Assembly: GCA_016779445.1 (NCBI GenBank)
Contig: JADHNP010000005.1
Coordinates: 1 to 58,841, forward strand
Source of the DNA: Luminiphilus sp.
GTDB lineage: Bacteria > Pseudomonadota > Gammaproteobacteria > Pseudomonadales > Halieaceae
DNA length: 58,841 bases
Direction: 5' to 3'
Program-made: the position numbers and the translations under genes
Notes under the pieces: model-generated
The model's database searches: none
What the model was told of the DNA's origin: nothing
What the model saw: only the letters and a program-made list of their open reading frames with translations
Part shown: piece after piece, positions 42,865 to 53,192 of the stretch
Numbering within the stretch: position 1 is the first letter of the stretch
Layout: every line of letters begins with the position of its first letter

Positions 42865-43050
42865 AATGCCTCTCTTTTCTTCCTTTTGATCCCCCGTCAC
42901 GGTAAGCATTACCGGCTCAGGTAAACATCAAATCGTTGGGGAGGGCAGGCATACCGTCGCCGTCCCAGCCGCATCAGCACAAAAAAGCAAAAAGCAAAAC
43001 CGGACGGAATTCGTTCCCCTTAATGACATTCAAGCAGCCGGAAATTACTC

Positions 43051-44625
43051 GTGGAAGAACAAACCAACGCCAACGCAGAAGAGTTGGACACCCAAAGCGG
43101 TGAACAAACTGTGCTCAGCAGCCCAGACATTCAAACGGAAGAGGCGGAGAAGAAGAGTGCGCGTACGCTAAAAATGAAAGCGACGGAGGCTGGAGACAAA
43201 GTGATCTCGGAAGAGCCCACACCCGCCGCCGCAATAGAAAGCAGTCCTCCCCCTGAAGCAGGCGCCAGCGGAGAGGGAGAAGGCCAGCAGGGCCGTTCCC
43301 GGAGGGGACGCCAGCGACGTCCCAAGCGGGATCCGAATACGCCCAGCGCCAACCCCTTGAGCCTCACTGAACTTAAAAATAAGTCGACCCAAGACCTCAT
43401 CGACATGGCCCGGGAAATGGGCATTGAGAACATGGGGCGCTCGCGCAAACAGGATATTATTTTTGCCTTGCTCAAGCGTCATGCAAAAAGTGGTGAGGAC
43501 ATTTGGGGTGATGGCGTTCTGGAAATTCTTCAGGACGGATTTGGATTCCTGCGATCGGCAGACAGCTCGTTTTTGGCGGGGCCCGATGATATTTATGTCA
43601 GTCCAAGCCAGATCAGGCGATTTAACTTGCGAACCGGCGACACCGTGACCGGCATGATCCGTCCTCCGAAGGATTCGGAGAGATACTTTGCGCTACTCAA
43701 AGTCAAAGACGTCAACTTTGAGTCCCCCGAAAGCGCGAAAAGCAAAATCCTGTTCGAAAACCTTACGCCGCTGTTTCCCAACGAGCGATTGACCCTTGAG
43801 AAGGGCAACGGCTCCACCGAGGATCTCACGGGGCGCATCATTGACCTGGTCGCGCCAATCGGAAAAGGCCAGAGAGGGCTATTGGTCGCGCCACCCAAAG
43901 CCGGCAAGACCATAATGATGCAGAGCATTGCACAGGCGATTATTTCGAACAATCCCGAGTGCTACGTCATTGTATTGCTGATAGACGAGCGCCCGGAAGA
44001 AGTAACAGAGATGCAGCGTTCTGTTGGCGCTCGCGGGGCAGAAGTCGTGGCATCTACTTTTGATGAGCCCCCCTCCCGCCATGTGCAGGTCGCCGATATG
44101 GTGATCGAAAAAGCCAAGCGATTGGTAGAGCACAAACGTGACGTCGTCATTTTGCTGGATTCCATTACCCGTCTGGCCCGCGCGTATAACACGGTCATTC
44201 CGAGCTCCGGCAAGGTACTTACCGGCGGTGTAGATGCCCACGCCCTCGAGCGCCCCAAGCGTTTCTTTGGTGCTGCACGCAACATAGAAGAAGGAGGCAG
44301 TCTCTCGATTATTGCAACGGCTCTGATCGACACCGGCTCGAAAATGGACGAGGTGATCTACGAGGAGTTCAAAGGAACCGGCAACATGGAACTGCATCTC
44401 GATCGCAAGATTGCGGAAAAGCGTGTCTACCCAGCGATCAATATACGCCGCTCAGGTACGCGTCGTGAGGAACTTCTCACCGGTGATGAGGAGCTGCAGA
44501 GAATGTGGATTCTCAGAAAGCTCCTGCACGGGATGGAAGACCTCGCCGCTGTGGAATTCCAACTCGATAAGCTCAGGGACACCAAATCTAACGAAGAATT
44601 CTTCAAATCTATGAAGCGTAAGTAA
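43051..44625 (+). CDS. rho: Transcription termination factor Rho with N-terminal extension
   Basis: This 524-residue protein is about 105 residues longer than E. coli Rho (419). From about residue 103 ([14 protein letters not shown]) it follows the standard order: RNA-binding domain with [17 protein letters not shown], then the ATPase with APPKAGKT and [13 protein letters not shown]. Residues 1-102 are low complexity, rich in Glu, Ala, Ser and Pro, ending in a basic [11 protein letters not shown]. The GTG start at 43051 is uncertain; an internal Met at 42 would still leave about 60 extra residues. A two-residue insertion (GARG) follows EMQRSV. It is followed 9 bp later by ubiD. Confidence 0.95.
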   Translation: MEEQTNANAEELDTQSGEQTVLSSPDIQTEEAEKKSARTLKMKATEAGDKVISEEPTPAAAIESSPPPEAGASGEGEGQQGRSRRGRQRRPKRDPNTPSANPLSLTELKNKSTQDLIDMAREMGIENMGRSRKQDIIFALLKRHAKSGEDIWGDGVLEILQDGFGFLRSADSSFLAGPDDIYVSPSQIRRFNLRTGDTVTGMIRPPKDSERYFALLKVKDVNFESPESAKSKILFENLTPLFPNERLTLEKGNGSTEDLTGRIIDLVAPIGKGQRGLLVAPPKAGKTIMMQSIAQAIISNNPECYVIVLLIDERPEEVTEMQRSVGARGAEVVASTFDEPPSRHVQVADMVIEKAKRLVEHKRDVVILLDSITRLARAYNTVIPSSGKVLTGGVDAHALERPKRFFGAARNIEEGGSLSIIATALIDTGSKMDEVIYEEFKGTGNMELHLDRKIAEKRVYPAINIRRSGTRREELLTGDEELQRMWILRKLLHGMEDLAAVEFQLDKLRDTKSNEEFFKSMKRK

Positions 44626-44634
44626 AGCGTCGCC

Positions 44635-46131
44635 ATGCCGAGCTTTGTGGACCTGCGGGGATTTATTGCCGAGCTCGAAAAGCGGGGAGATCTCGTCAGA
44701 ATTACTGCAGAGGTCGACCCCAAACTGGAAATGACAGAAATAGCTGACCGCACCCTTCGAGGGCGCGGGCCCGCCTTGCTCTTCGAAAACCCCAAAGGAG
44801 CCCAGATTCCCGTTTTGGCGAATCTTTTCGGCACAGAAGAACGTGTTGCCTTGGGTATGGGTGAAGAATCAGTCGAATCACTGCGTGATGTGGGCGAGTT
44901 ATTGGCTTACCTCAGACAACCTGACCCGCCCAAGGGCTTCCGCGATCTGGTCGATAAAGCGCCACTGCTAAAAAAGATTCTGACCATGGGGCCCAATGTG
45001 GTCAAAAATGCCCCCTGCCAGCAGGTGATCTCCTCCGGAGAGGAGGTGGATCTCAACCGTTTACCGATTCAAACCTGCTGGCCGGGAGATGTCGCTCCAT
45101 TGGTTACCTGGCCGCTGGTTATTACCCGAGGTCCTGAAAAAGAGCGCATGAATCTCGGCATCTACCGCATGCAATTGCTGGGTCGAAACAAACTCATTAT
45201 GCGCTGGCTCTCCCATCGTGGCGGCGCTCTGGATTTTAGAGACTGGCAGTTAAAGCGGCCCGGCGAGCCCTACCCGGTAGCCATTGCATTGGGCGCTGAT
45301 CCAGCCACCACCCTCGGTGCGGTTACGCCAGTACCCGATACACTATCGGAGTACGCTTTCGCCGGTTTACTCAGAGGCAAGAAAACTGATCTAGCACAGT
45401 GCATATCAGAGCATTGCAGAAACAATGATCTGATGGTCCCTGCCCACAGTGAGATCATTCTTGAGGGGTATATTGATCCGGACGAGCAAGCCGAAGAAGG
45501 CCCATTTGGTGACCATACCGGCTATTACAACGAGGTCGAATCTTTTCCAGTATTTACCGTAGAGACCATCACAACCCGGCGCGATCCGATCTACCACAGT
45601 ACCTACACCGGCCGACCTCCCGACGAGCCTGCCATATTGGGCGTGGCACTCAACGAGGTTTTCGTTCCACTACTGAAAAAGCAATTTCCTGAAATCACGG
45701 ACTTCTATCTTCCACCAGAAGGGTGTTCGTACCGGATGGCTGTTGTCACGATGCGTAAAGAATATCCAGGCCATGCCAAACGGGTTATGTTCGGCGTATG
45801 GTCTTTCCTCCGACAATTTATGTATACGAAATTCATTATCGTGACAGACGATGATGTAAACGCCAGATCATGGAAAGACGTCATCTGGGCAATGACCACT
45901 CGTATGGATCCCGCCAGAGACTGCACCATCGTCGAGAACACCCCCATCGACTACCTTGACTTTGCCTCACCGATAGCTGGACTGGGCTCTAAAATCGGCA
46001 TGGATGCGACCCACAAATGGGAGGGTGAAACGCAACGAGAATGGGGTCGCGTCATTGCCATGGACGAGTCTACTAAAACCCGCATTGATGCGATGTGGGA
46101 CTCACTCGGTATCACATTACCGAGACACTAA
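44635..46131 (+). CDS. ubiD: 4-hydroxy-3-polyprenylbenzoate decarboxylase UbiD
   Basis: This 498-residue UbiD decarboxylase shows [30 protein letters not shown] with the catalytic acid, and [10 protein letters not shown] near the end. It uses prenylated FMN, made by UbiX, to decarboxylate the ubiquinone precursor. The length matches E. coli UbiD (497). It is co-transcribed with rho (9-bp gap), the order also known from pseudomonads. It converges with hemY. Confidence 0.94.
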   Translation: MPSFVDLRGFIAELEKRGDLVRITAEVDPKLEMTEIADRTLRGRGPALLFENPKGAQIPVLANLFGTEERVALGMGEESVESLRDVGELLAYLRQPDPPKGFRDLVDKAPLLKKILTMGPNVVKNAPCQQVISSGEEVDLNRLPIQTCWPGDVAPLVTWPLVITRGPEKERMNLGIYRMQLLGRNKLIMRWLSHRGGALDFRDWQLKRPGEPYPVAIALGADPATTLGAVTPVPDTLSEYAFAGLLRGKKTDLAQCISEHCRNNDLMVPAHSEIILEGYIDPDEQAEEGPFGDHTGYYNEVESFPVFTVETITTRRDPIYHSTYTGRPPDEPAILGVALNEVFVPLLKKQFPEITDFYLPPEGCSYRMAVVTMRKEYPGHAKRVMFGVWSFLRQFMYTKFIIVTDDDVNARSWKDVIWAMTTRMDPARDCTIVENTPIDYLDFASPIAGLGSKIGMDATHKWEGETQREWGRVIAMDESTKTRIDAMWDSLGITLPRH

Positions 46132-46167
46132 TCAGCCTTGCTACATCGCCGTGCTGGGGCGCAGTGA

Positions 46168-47349
46168 CTACGGTGCTTTCAGCTGGCAAAGCGCTTCCTG
46201 CTCTATCACTCCGGCTCGCGCCTCATCGCCTTCTTGCCTCAGCCAGCGCGACCACTGCATAGCGAAACGAGGTAGTTTTCCTAGAGAGTAGGCCTGCTGC
46301 CATAGCGCGCCCGCCTCCTCGGTTCTACCATCCTGCTCTGCAATGTAAGCCAGAGCGGCATGACACTGACCATCAAGATCCTTATCGAGCCACCGGCGAA
46401 GTGCTTTTTGTAATTTTGCGCCCTGTCGATCAGGAAAGGCGTGAACCGCGTCCATAGACGCCGTGTCGTAATAGTCTTTCAGCCGTTCGATCAGCCCCTT
46501 CTGTAATAAATCCCATTCTGCACGGCTCACTAGGTTGCGGGTGACGATAGCCCATGCCTCGCTTCCTTCCTCCTTTAAGACCGCTGGCACCTGACGCCAT
46601 AGGGTGAGCAGCTCTTTGGCAGATCGCGACTCATCTGATAGTAGCGCGCAGTAGGCTTCACGCTCCCAAATGTCGAGCAGCATTTCGGGCAATTGATGCC
46701 CGCCCCGCAAATCCGTCGTCAAGCCAATCAGTTCCACCCACTGTTTTTGCGCATAAGCCACTTGAGCGAGTAGTTTTTTACTCCGAGGTAGCGCCTGCTC
46801 GGAGCCAGTCAAGCCACCAAGCGCTTGTCTGGCCTGATCATAAGCTTCCATTGCCAAATGGCACTCGGCTCGCGCCATCAATACAAGATGTTTCGGCGTG
46901 TCACCGCCCGCCTCTGCGCTGCTCAGCAACGCTTTAGCTTGATCATGCTGCCCCTTTCGATAAGCAGCAATAGCGGTATATAAGGGATGCAACAGGGTTC
47001 TCGTTTCCGATGGATGAACCTTGCGCAGCGCGCTCTCCGCCACATCCCATCTACCCTCGAAAAAAGCCGCCAAACCCTTATCAGTTCGCCGCTGAGCGCC
47101 TCGAGCGGAACGGAGACCAAGCCAATGCCGAAGCCGCATGGGAATAAGAAGCGTCGACCGACAAAATCTCCACAGGAGCGTCAGCGAAACGACGAGTGAT
47201 AAGAGCAAGCCCATCGCTAACCAAATGGAGGTCTCAAGCTGCCAGCCTCGCCAGCGAAGCAGCACATATCCAGAGTCTTCCGCAATCAGAATGGCCAATA
47301 TTGCACCGAAAAGAAGGCCTATAACGAGATAGAGGTTGAAGCGGGTCAT
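46168..47349 (-). CDS. hemY: Haem biosynthesis-associated TPR protein HemY
   Basis: This 393-residue protein has two membrane helices at the N-terminus (YLVIGLLFGAILAILI and WLAMGLLLSLVVSLTLLW) and then TPR-like helical repeats (FFEGRWDVAESALRKV, AIAAYRKGQHDQAKALL). This is gammaproteobacterial HemY, not protoporphyrinogen oxidase. Its role is thought to be organising late haem enzymes. It is the last gene of the hemC-hemD-hemX-hemY operon, 2 bp after hemX. Confidence 0.92.
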   Translation of the reverse strand: MTRFNLYLVIGLLFGAILAILIAEDSGYVLLRWRGWQLETSIWLAMGLLLSLVVSLTLLWRFCRSTLLIPMRLRHWLGLRSARGAQRRTDKGLAAFFEGRWDVAESALRKVHPSETRTLLHPLYTAIAAYRKGQHDQAKALLSSAEAGGDTPKHLVLMARAECHLAMEAYDQARQALGGLTGSEQALPRSKKLLAQVAYAQKQWVELIGLTTDLRGGHQLPEMLLDIWEREAYCALLSDESRSAKELLTLWRQVPAVLKEEGSEAWAIVTRNLVSRAEWDLLQKGLIERLKDYYDTASMDAVHAFPDRQGAKLQKALRRWLDKDLDGQCHAALAYIAEQDGRTEEAGALWQQAYSLGKLPRFAMQWSRWLRQEGDEARAGVIEQEALCQLKAP

Positions 47350-47351
47350 CT

Positions 47352-48509
47352 TCAGGGCGCCATCTGCTTGCCGAGTCTCTCAAGCTCGGAGTCCAATAAG
47401 CTCCGCGCTAACACCATGTCGGGTAACTGGGGGGCAATGTCGAAGTGTTGCAGTGCCTGAACCTCTCCCCGGATACGCTGCACTCGGTCCGGATCGTACT
47501 GGGCGAACAGGCTCGTAAAGCGCTCGGATCGCTGCAATGACTGCTGATATAGGCTGGCGTTGGCGGTCAGCATCGCGATCTGAGACTGCTCCAGCAGCAT
47601 CCGCAAATTTTGCCGTGCCAGCGCAGCCCATTCAGGGGTCATGAGCGCCGCGATTTCCTCGTTGCTTCGGCGAATCACCAGATAGGTCGAGAGCTTACTT
47701 ATTGCCTTATGCCAGCTTGATTCAAGACTATCCGATCCATTTTGAGTGACAACTTCCTGATCCCATAGCGCTTGATCCTCCATGGCAGAAGCCGGTCGCT
47801 CATACGCGAGTTGCAACTGCTCTACCTGATCGATCAACGCCGCCAATCGCGCATAAAGGCCCACCTCATCAACCTTAGGGATTGCTGCTAGGTTTGCATG
47901 ATCCTGTGCTATAGCCATTCGCACAGCTTCGTAAATGGGCGCATCAGTCGCACGGAGCAGCTCGTCAGCTTGCGCCAACAGGGCCATGGCTGCGTCAATA
48001 TCGCGTGCCACCAACAGTCGCTGATTCGCAAGGCGCAGCAGAAAGGCAGCCTCGTGGCCCAGCCAGGCGCGACGATCCACTGCCAGTAAGCGATCTACCT
48101 GTTGCTCGAGTCTTCCAACTCGCAACGCCGATTGGCTCTGCGCAGCGGCCAATTCAGCGTCAATCTCGTCTCGCAGCTGCATCAGCGTCTGCTCCCAATC
48201 GCGCCGCTCAGCGTCCAGCATTGATCGCATTCGGGTCTCCGAAGCCGCACTCGTTGATACCGAGACTTCGGGGTGCTGCTTAACCACTGCTCTGATCTCT
48301 TCCAACTGGCGCTCAAGATCTGTGAAGCGATGCCACTGCTTTGTTATATATGGCCAGCCTAAGTAATAGCTACCCGTGCCCGCAGCGACGGAGATCACCA
48401 AGGTGATGATCGCCAGTCCGACAAAACCTTTTTTGGGCCTCGAGGACGCTTTCGCTGCCATTGTCTGAGAGGTTTCTGGAGGCATCTCCGGTTCTTCGGT
48501 CATCTTCAC
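47352..48509 (-). CDS. hemX: HemX-type membrane protein
   Basis: This 385-residue protein has a basic cytoplasmic N-terminus, one membrane helix (GFVGLAIITLVISVAAGTGSYY) and a long coiled-coil helical part (DLERQLEEIRAVVKQHPEV and onward). It is often annotated as uroporphyrinogen-III C-methyltransferase, but it lacks that enzyme's motifs, so I do not assign that activity. It overlaps the end of hemD by 4 bp. Confidence 0.9.
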   Translation of the reverse strand: MKMTEEPEMPPETSQTMAAKASSRPKKGFVGLAIITLVISVAAGTGSYYLGWPYITKQWHRFTDLERQLEEIRAVVKQHPEVSVSTSAASETRMRSMLDAERRDWEQTLMQLRDEIDAELAAAQSQSALRVGRLEQQVDRLLAVDRRAWLGHEAAFLLRLANQRLLVARDIDAAMALLAQADELLRATDAPIYEAVRMAIAQDHANLAAIPKVDEVGLYARLAALIDQVEQLQLAYERPASAMEDQALWDQEVVTQNGSDSLESSWHKAISKLSTYLVIRRSNEEIAALMTPEWAALARQNLRMLLEQSQIAMLTANASLYQQSLQRSERFTSLFAQYDPDRVQRIRGEVQALQHFDIAPQLPDMVLARSLLDSELERLGKQMAP

Positions 48510-49237
48510 GCCTTATTGCCAGTCCAATGGTGCAGAGCCCGGATGACCGACTGATCGCTGGCATCGTCAGCAACAAGAACATGGCGCCATCCCAAACGAT
48601 CAGCGATCAACGCCACCCGCTCTGAGGGCACCACCACGGGGAATCGGAACAGATCCTGTTTGTCTTCTGCAACCAGCAGTGTCGTCAGGCGCGACAGAGT
48701 CTCGCCGCTACTGGCTTGGAATATCCACTCGCCAGATGTGCCTGTCAGGGCCGAAAGATCCACATCTGGCCAACACCGCCGGTAACAGGGAAATTCGGTA
48801 ACAGAAACGCCTCGCTTGACCAGTTCATTGACCAGCATGTCACGGCCCCCTTCGCCTTTTACGATCATAACGCGCCCAATCCTGCCGCGATTGAGTTCAG
48901 GCATCGCCAAAAGCCCCGCTGAGTCCTGCCGATCAGGCACTCGAGATTCGATGTCATGCTGGCTGAGTGTTTCCCGAGTCTTTGTCCCGACAGCAATAAC
49001 GATTGGCGCTTCGCGGTCCCGCAGTAAAGGAGCAAGCACTGGCAGACCAAACTTCACTGCATTTGCACTGATGAAGATCCAAATCTCACTGGCTTCGGGC
49101 AACTCAGGTCGCTCAGCAGGTGTCAATGGAACAATGGTCATGAGGGGTAAGCAGTGCGTATCGAACCCCTCTCCGGCGAGAAGGCCGGCCAATCGCTGGC
49201 TATCCGACGCGGGTCGGGTCAGGACAACCGTCATCAT
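48506..49237 (-). CDS. hemD: Uroporphyrinogen-III synthase
   Basis: This 243-residue protein has the two-lobe HemD fold: [21 protein letters not shown] at the start, [25 protein letters not shown] and, in the second lobe, [15 protein letters not shown]. It closes hydroxymethylbilane with inversion of ring D. The gene overlaps hemC by 4 bp upstream and hemX by 4 bp downstream. The sequence is divergent, as is usual for HemD. Confidence 0.92.
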   Translation of the reverse strand: MMTVVLTRPASDSQRLAGLLAGEGFDTHCLPLMTIVPLTPAERPELPEASEIWIFISANAVKFGLPVLAPLLRDREAPIVIAVGTKTRETLSQHDIESRVPDRQDSAGLLAMPELNRGRIGRVMIVKGEGGRDMLVNELVKRGVSVTEFPCYRRCWPDVDLSALTGTSGEWIFQASSGETLSRLTTLLVAEDKQDLFRFPVVVPSERVALIADRLGWRHVLVADDASDQSVIRALHHWTGNKA

Positions 49238-50145
49238 CCTCTGACGGCGCGAATCAAATCCTTTGCACCCTGAGAGAGCAACATATCTGCCACTCCAAGA
49301 CCCAGTTGCTCGGGGTCAACGCCGCGCGCCTCCGCCACTAGAAGTTGAGCACCATCTGCTGCCCCAACACGGGCGCGCAACCAGATGGTGTCGCGCTCCC
49401 ATTCAGCATAGGCTGCAATCGGCACATCACAGCCGCCATCTAGTCGGCGAACCACCGCGCGCTCAGCACGAACACGCGTCGCCGTCATGTCATGATGCAG
49501 TGGCGCCAATAATTCCGCGACGCGGGCATCATCCTCTCGAAATTCAATTCCCACCGCACCCTGCCCTGCTGCAGGCAAAGACAGGTGAGGATCTATCGCT
49601 TCACCAATGCGCTCCTCGAAACCCAACCGAATCAACCCGGCGCAAGCAAGAATAATTGCATCAAAATCGCCCCTATCGAGCTTTGCCAGTCGGGTATTGA
49701 CGTTGCCTCTCAAAAAGCCGATCTCAAGATCTGGGCGATGCCGGGCAATCTGACAACTGCGCCGCAGGCTGGAGGTTCCCAAGCGGGCACCCGAGGTCAA
49801 TTCATCAAAGCTGTTAACACCCACCAGCGCATCCCGCGGATCCTCTCGTTCACAAATCACCCCCAGAGTCAGTCCCTCGGGCAACGCCATCGGGACATCC
49901 TTCATGGAATGAACAGCGATATCGGCGCGACCATCAAGGAGCGCTGTCTCGAGTTCTTTGACAAAAAGTCCTTTGCCACCCACCTTGTAAAGTGGCTGCT
50001 CCAGCAACTGATCTCCACGAGATGTCATCCCCAATAAGCTGACCTCAAGCGCGGGATACTCAGCCTCAAGCCGGGCCTTTACATGCTCTGCTTGCCACAA
50101 TGCGAGTGGGCTCTCGCGCGTAGCAATAACAATCGAGTCTGACAC
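49234..50145 (-). CDS. hemC: Porphobilinogen deaminase
   Basis: This 303-residue HemC has [10 protein letters not shown] around residue 80, the substrate-binding [13 protein letters not shown], the [15 protein letters not shown] loop and the dipyrromethane cysteine in [14 protein letters not shown]. It polymerises four porphobilinogens into hydroxymethylbilane. It is first in the haem operon and divergent from argH across 120 bp. Confidence 0.96.
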   Translation of the reverse strand: MSDSIVIATRESPLALWQAEHVKARLEAEYPALEVSLLGMTSRGDQLLEQPLYKVGGKGLFVKELETALLDGRADIAVHSMKDVPMALPEGLTLGVICEREDPRDALVGVNSFDELTSGARLGTSSLRRSCQIARHRPDLEIGFLRGNVNTRLAKLDRGDFDAIILACAGLIRLGFEERIGEAIDPHLSLPAAGQGAVGIEFREDDARVAELLAPLHHDMTATRVRAERAVVRRLDGGCDVPIAAYAEWERDTIWLRARVGAADGAQLLVAEARGVDPEQLGLGVADMLLSQGAKDLIRAVRG

Positions 50146-50265
50146 ACTATTCCCCCCGTTTACTCTTCAAAGTCTATCACGGGGCGACATTTCACCGCTC
50201 TCTGGTGACGTCCTCCCGCGGATCCACTGTTAGAATCGACAGATAGATGCAAGGAACACTGCGCT

Positions 50266-51669
50266 ATGAGCGATCCAGAATCAAAAACAGGACAGGAAAT
50301 GTGGGGAGGCCGGTTCGACGAGCCCACTGACACCTTTGTTCAACGCTTTACCGCCTCGGAAGCTTTTGACCGACGACTTGCTGCCTGCGACATTCAGGGC
50401 TCCAGAGCGCATGCCAACATGCTACAAAAGACCGGGGTGCTCACGCAGGACGAAAATGCCGCTATTCAAGATGGACTCAGTACCGTTCTTAGTGAAATAG
50501 ATGCGGGGCAGTTCCAATGGCTTGTCGAACGCGAAGATGTCCACATGAACATTGAGGCACGGCTGACAGAACTGATCGGAGACACCGGCAAAAAATTACA
50601 CACTGGACGGTCAAGAAATGATCAGGTGGCGACTGATCTTCGCTTGTACTTGCGTGGCGAAATCGATAACGCCTGTGGCGAAATATCGCGACTTCAGACC
50701 GCTCTAGTGATGCAGGCAGAGCGTCACGCAGACACCATAATGCCCGGTTTCACGCACCTGCAGGTCGCGCAGCCCGTTACCTTTGGGCACCACTTGATGG
50801 CATGGTACGAAATGTTAGATCGAGACTACCTGCGGCTGTTGGATTGCAGAGCTAGACTGAACGTGTGCCCCCTAGGCGCCGCTGCATTGGCGGGCACAAC
50901 CTTCCCAATAGACCGATCTGCGACCGCGACTGCAATGGGGTTTGATAGCCCAACGCGTAATTCTCTGGACAGTGTTGCCGATCGAGACTTCGCTATAGAG
51001 TTTTGTGCTGCCGCGGCGTTGGTCTTAAATCATCTCTCCCGAATGTCCGAAGAACTGGTGCTGTGGACGTCGGCTCAGTTTGGCTTTGTAGCCCTACCAG
51101 ACCGCTTTTGTACGGGCTCCTCGATTATGCCCCAGAAGAAAAATCCAGATGTCCCCGAGTTGGTCAGGGGCAAGTCAGGTCGTGCCACGGGCAATCTGGT
51201 GGCATTACTCACACTGATGAAATCGCAACCTTTAGCCTACAACAAAGACAATCAAGAGGATAAAGAAACCCTGTTTGACAGTATCGACACCCTAAACGAT
51301 TGTCTCAAGGCGTTCGCGGACATGATTCCCGCCATCGAAGCGATTCCGTCAAGGATGCGCGAAGCGGCGCTTCAAGGCTTTTCAACTGCGACCGACCTTG
51401 CCGATTACCTTGTTCGCAATGGTATGCCCTTCAGAGATGCACATGAGGTTGTTGGGCATGTGGTAGCTCATTGCATCAAGGCCGATTGCGATCTGGCGAC
51501 GCTGCCTTTGGAGACACTCAAAAGCTTCCACGCGGAAATTGAAGAGGACGTATTCGAAGTGCTGACGCTGGACGGTTCGGTCGCCGCTCGAAATCACATA
51601 GGTGGCACCGCACCTGCTCAGGTACGCACAGCGATCAGTATGGCCAAAGCGGCATTGGCGTCGCGTTAA
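50266..51669 (+). CDS. argH: Argininosuccinate lyase
   Basis: This 467-residue lyase has the superfamily signature [12 protein letters not shown], the N-terminal [20 protein letters not shown] and [19 protein letters not shown]. It splits argininosuccinate into arginine and fumarate. AAGGA precedes the ATG. Its stop and the stop of the convergent DUF3187 gene lie in one TTAA at 51666-51669. Confidence 0.96.
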   Translation: MSDPESKTGQEMWGGRFDEPTDTFVQRFTASEAFDRRLAACDIQGSRAHANMLQKTGVLTQDENAAIQDGLSTVLSEIDAGQFQWLVEREDVHMNIEARLTELIGDTGKKLHTGRSRNDQVATDLRLYLRGEIDNACGEISRLQTALVMQAERHADTIMPGFTHLQVAQPVTFGHHLMAWYEMLDRDYLRLLDCRARLNVCPLGAAALAGTTFPIDRSATATAMGFDSPTRNSLDSVADRDFAIEFCAAAALVLNHLSRMSEELVLWTSAQFGFVALPDRFCTGSSIMPQKKNPDVPELVRGKSGRATGNLVALLTLMKSQPLAYNKDNQEDKETLFDSIDTLNDCLKAFADMIPAIEAIPSRMREAALQGFSTATDLADYLVRNGMPFRDAHEVVGHVVAHCIKADCDLATLPLETLKSFHAEIEEDVFEVLTLDGSVAARNHIGGTAPAQVRTAISMAKAALASR

Positions 51670-52649
51670 GGGTCCAGCGCAACGCGCACGTTCAGCAAAA
51701 AATTAATATCGGGGGCAGTCTCCACCACCACATCTTCGCTGAATCCAAAGTCGACAGACCATTTCTCTGAAGCGCGCCACCTCAGCCCCATACTCAGCAT
51801 CCCAGCGGTTTGGTCCAGCGGCGCCAAATGACTACGAGATATACCGCTGTGGGCGTCATATTGGAGCAGTGCTGACCACGCAGAAGTCAGGGACCATTCA
51901 ACTGAAAGGCCGGTAAACCACAATGTCCTGCGCTGCGCATCACCCAATAGCGGGCTCTCCCCCGCCCATGTGGTACCAATCTGGCCATGCCAATACAGTG
52001 GCCCGTCGTCAGGGTAACGCCCGCTGAAACGCAATAACGCAAAAATGTCAGTCGTACCGCTACCCAGCCATTGCTGAGTACTGCCCGTCGCGCTTTTCAT
52101 TCCGATACTCACCGCGAGATGAGCGGAGTCTGAGCCCAACAGCTCGCGACTAAGCGCCACCTCAATATCGCCCAGTCCTTGTGTCGATCGCTCCAGACGG
52201 GACACCTGACCTTGCCCATTTAGCTCATAACGTAGATGATTTTTCGGATAGCGATCGCGATCTCCATTGGGCAACCCAAATACCTTATGCCATCGCTCAA
52301 TGCCGGCATCAGTAAAGCCACCAGAGTGATGCAACCACGGTAGCGTCAACTCGATGTCCCAGTCATTGGCAAAACCATAGCGAAGAGACAATGCCAGTCG
52401 ATCGGTCTGACCATCGAGGTAAAGCATTTCTGCCGCAGCCGATTGGATAACAAAGTGATTCGCAATCATGCCTGAGAGTTCCCACTGCAAACCAACCGGA
52501 GCCTGGGCTGTTCGCTGTTCCGGCAGCGCTCTCAGTAGTGAAAATGGTGATAGATTGGATACGGCCAAAGGTGCCGTTGCCGCACACACAACAGTGCTGC
52601 AGATAAGAGCAGATCCACCGACAACCCAAATCTTAAGGAAGCGAATCAC
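51666..52649 (-). CDS. DUF3187-family protein, probably outer membrane
   Basis: This protein has about 327 residues from the GTG at 52649. The frame is open up to 52748, but that would overlap cyaY by over 100 bp and put residues before the signal peptide ([20 protein letters not shown]). The mature part alternates aromatic strands ([43 protein letters not shown]), fitting a beta barrel. The family has no known function. The GTG overlaps the end of cyaY by 17 bp, so the two may be coupled. The start is uncertain. Confidence 0.75.
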   Translation of the reverse strand: MIRFLKIWVVGGSALICSTVVCAATAPLAVSNLSPFSLLRALPEQRTAQAPVGLQWELSGMIANHFVIQSAAAEMLYLDGQTDRLALSLRYGFANDWDIELTLPWLHHSGGFTDAGIERWHKVFGLPNGDRDRYPKNHLRYELNGQGQVSRLERSTQGLGDIEVALSRELLGSDSAHLAVSIGMKSATGSTQQWLGSGTTDIFALLRFSGRYPDDGPLYWHGQIGTTWAGESPLLGDAQRRTLWFTGLSVEWSLTSAWSALLQYDAHSGISRSHLAPLDQTAGMLSMGLRWRASEKWSVDFGFSEDVVVETAPDINFLLNVRVALDP

Positions 52650-52968
52650 CGCCAAGATCGCAGTCCAGAGCCAAACCCGTGTGCTCGGCGAGTTCTCTCT
52701 CCAAAACAGCCTGAAATATCTCGCCGCTCTTGGTATCGGTCCAATCACCCTCCCGCCATTCGTAGTGAAAACCGCCGCCAGGAGTGGCGAGCCACAGCTG
52801 CTCGGTAGGAGGTTGTCGGCTCAAAACAAAAACGACACCGTTTTCAAATGTCACATTAATCACACCCTCGGCACTGCGAATATCAATATCGTCGGGAAGT
52901 GCCTCCAGTGCATTTTCCACCTGTTCAAAAGTGGTCTCTATTAGTTCGTAATAGTGGTTCGCTGCCAT
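52633..52968 (-). CDS. cyaY: Iron-sulphur cluster protein CyaY (frataxin)
   Basis: This 111-residue frataxin homologue has an acidic first helix (YYELIETTFEQVENALEALPDDIDI), INVTFENGVVFVLSRQPPTEQLWLAT and a closing helix. It binds iron and tunes IscS-dependent cluster assembly. I use the ATG at 52968, with GGGA upstream, which gives the family's length; the frame extends 11 codons further. It is divergent from lptM-lysA, as in other gammaproteobacteria. Confidence 0.93.
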   Translation of the reverse strand: MAANHYYELIETTFEQVENALEALPDDIDIRSAEGVINVTFENGVVFVLSRQPPTEQLWLATPGGGFHYEWREGDWTDTKSGEIFQAVLERELAEHTGLALDCDLGGDSLP

Positions 52969-53084
52969 GCATACATTCCCTATACTTTTTTCAGATGCCA
53001 ACTTTCAAGCATTGCGATCAAACTCGCTTGCCATGAGTCTCTCGCACCGCACTGTTATACTGCCAGTTTTTCTGAGGTCAAACC

Positions 53085-53192
53085 GTGAAGGTCATTTTTG
53101 TTGTCCTGATGTGTCTGTTCATGTGTGGCTGCGGCCAACAAGGGCCGTTGCGTCCCGCTGATACAGAAGAAGATGCGACAGTAGCAGCCTGA
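53085..53192 (+). CDS. lptM: LPS assembly lipoprotein LptM
   Basis: This tiny gene of 35 residues begins with GTG at 53085: KVIFVVLMCLFMCGCGQQG, then PLRP. The lipobox MCGC and the following GQQGPLRP are the hallmark of LptM (YifL), which helps the outer-membrane LptD mature. A TATACT at 53056-53061 may be its -10. The stop TGA shares its last base with the lysA start (TGATG). The place between cyaY and lysA-dapF is conserved in gammaproteobacteria. Confidence 0.9.
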   Translation: MKVIFVVLMCLFMCGCGQQGPLRPADTEEDATVAA

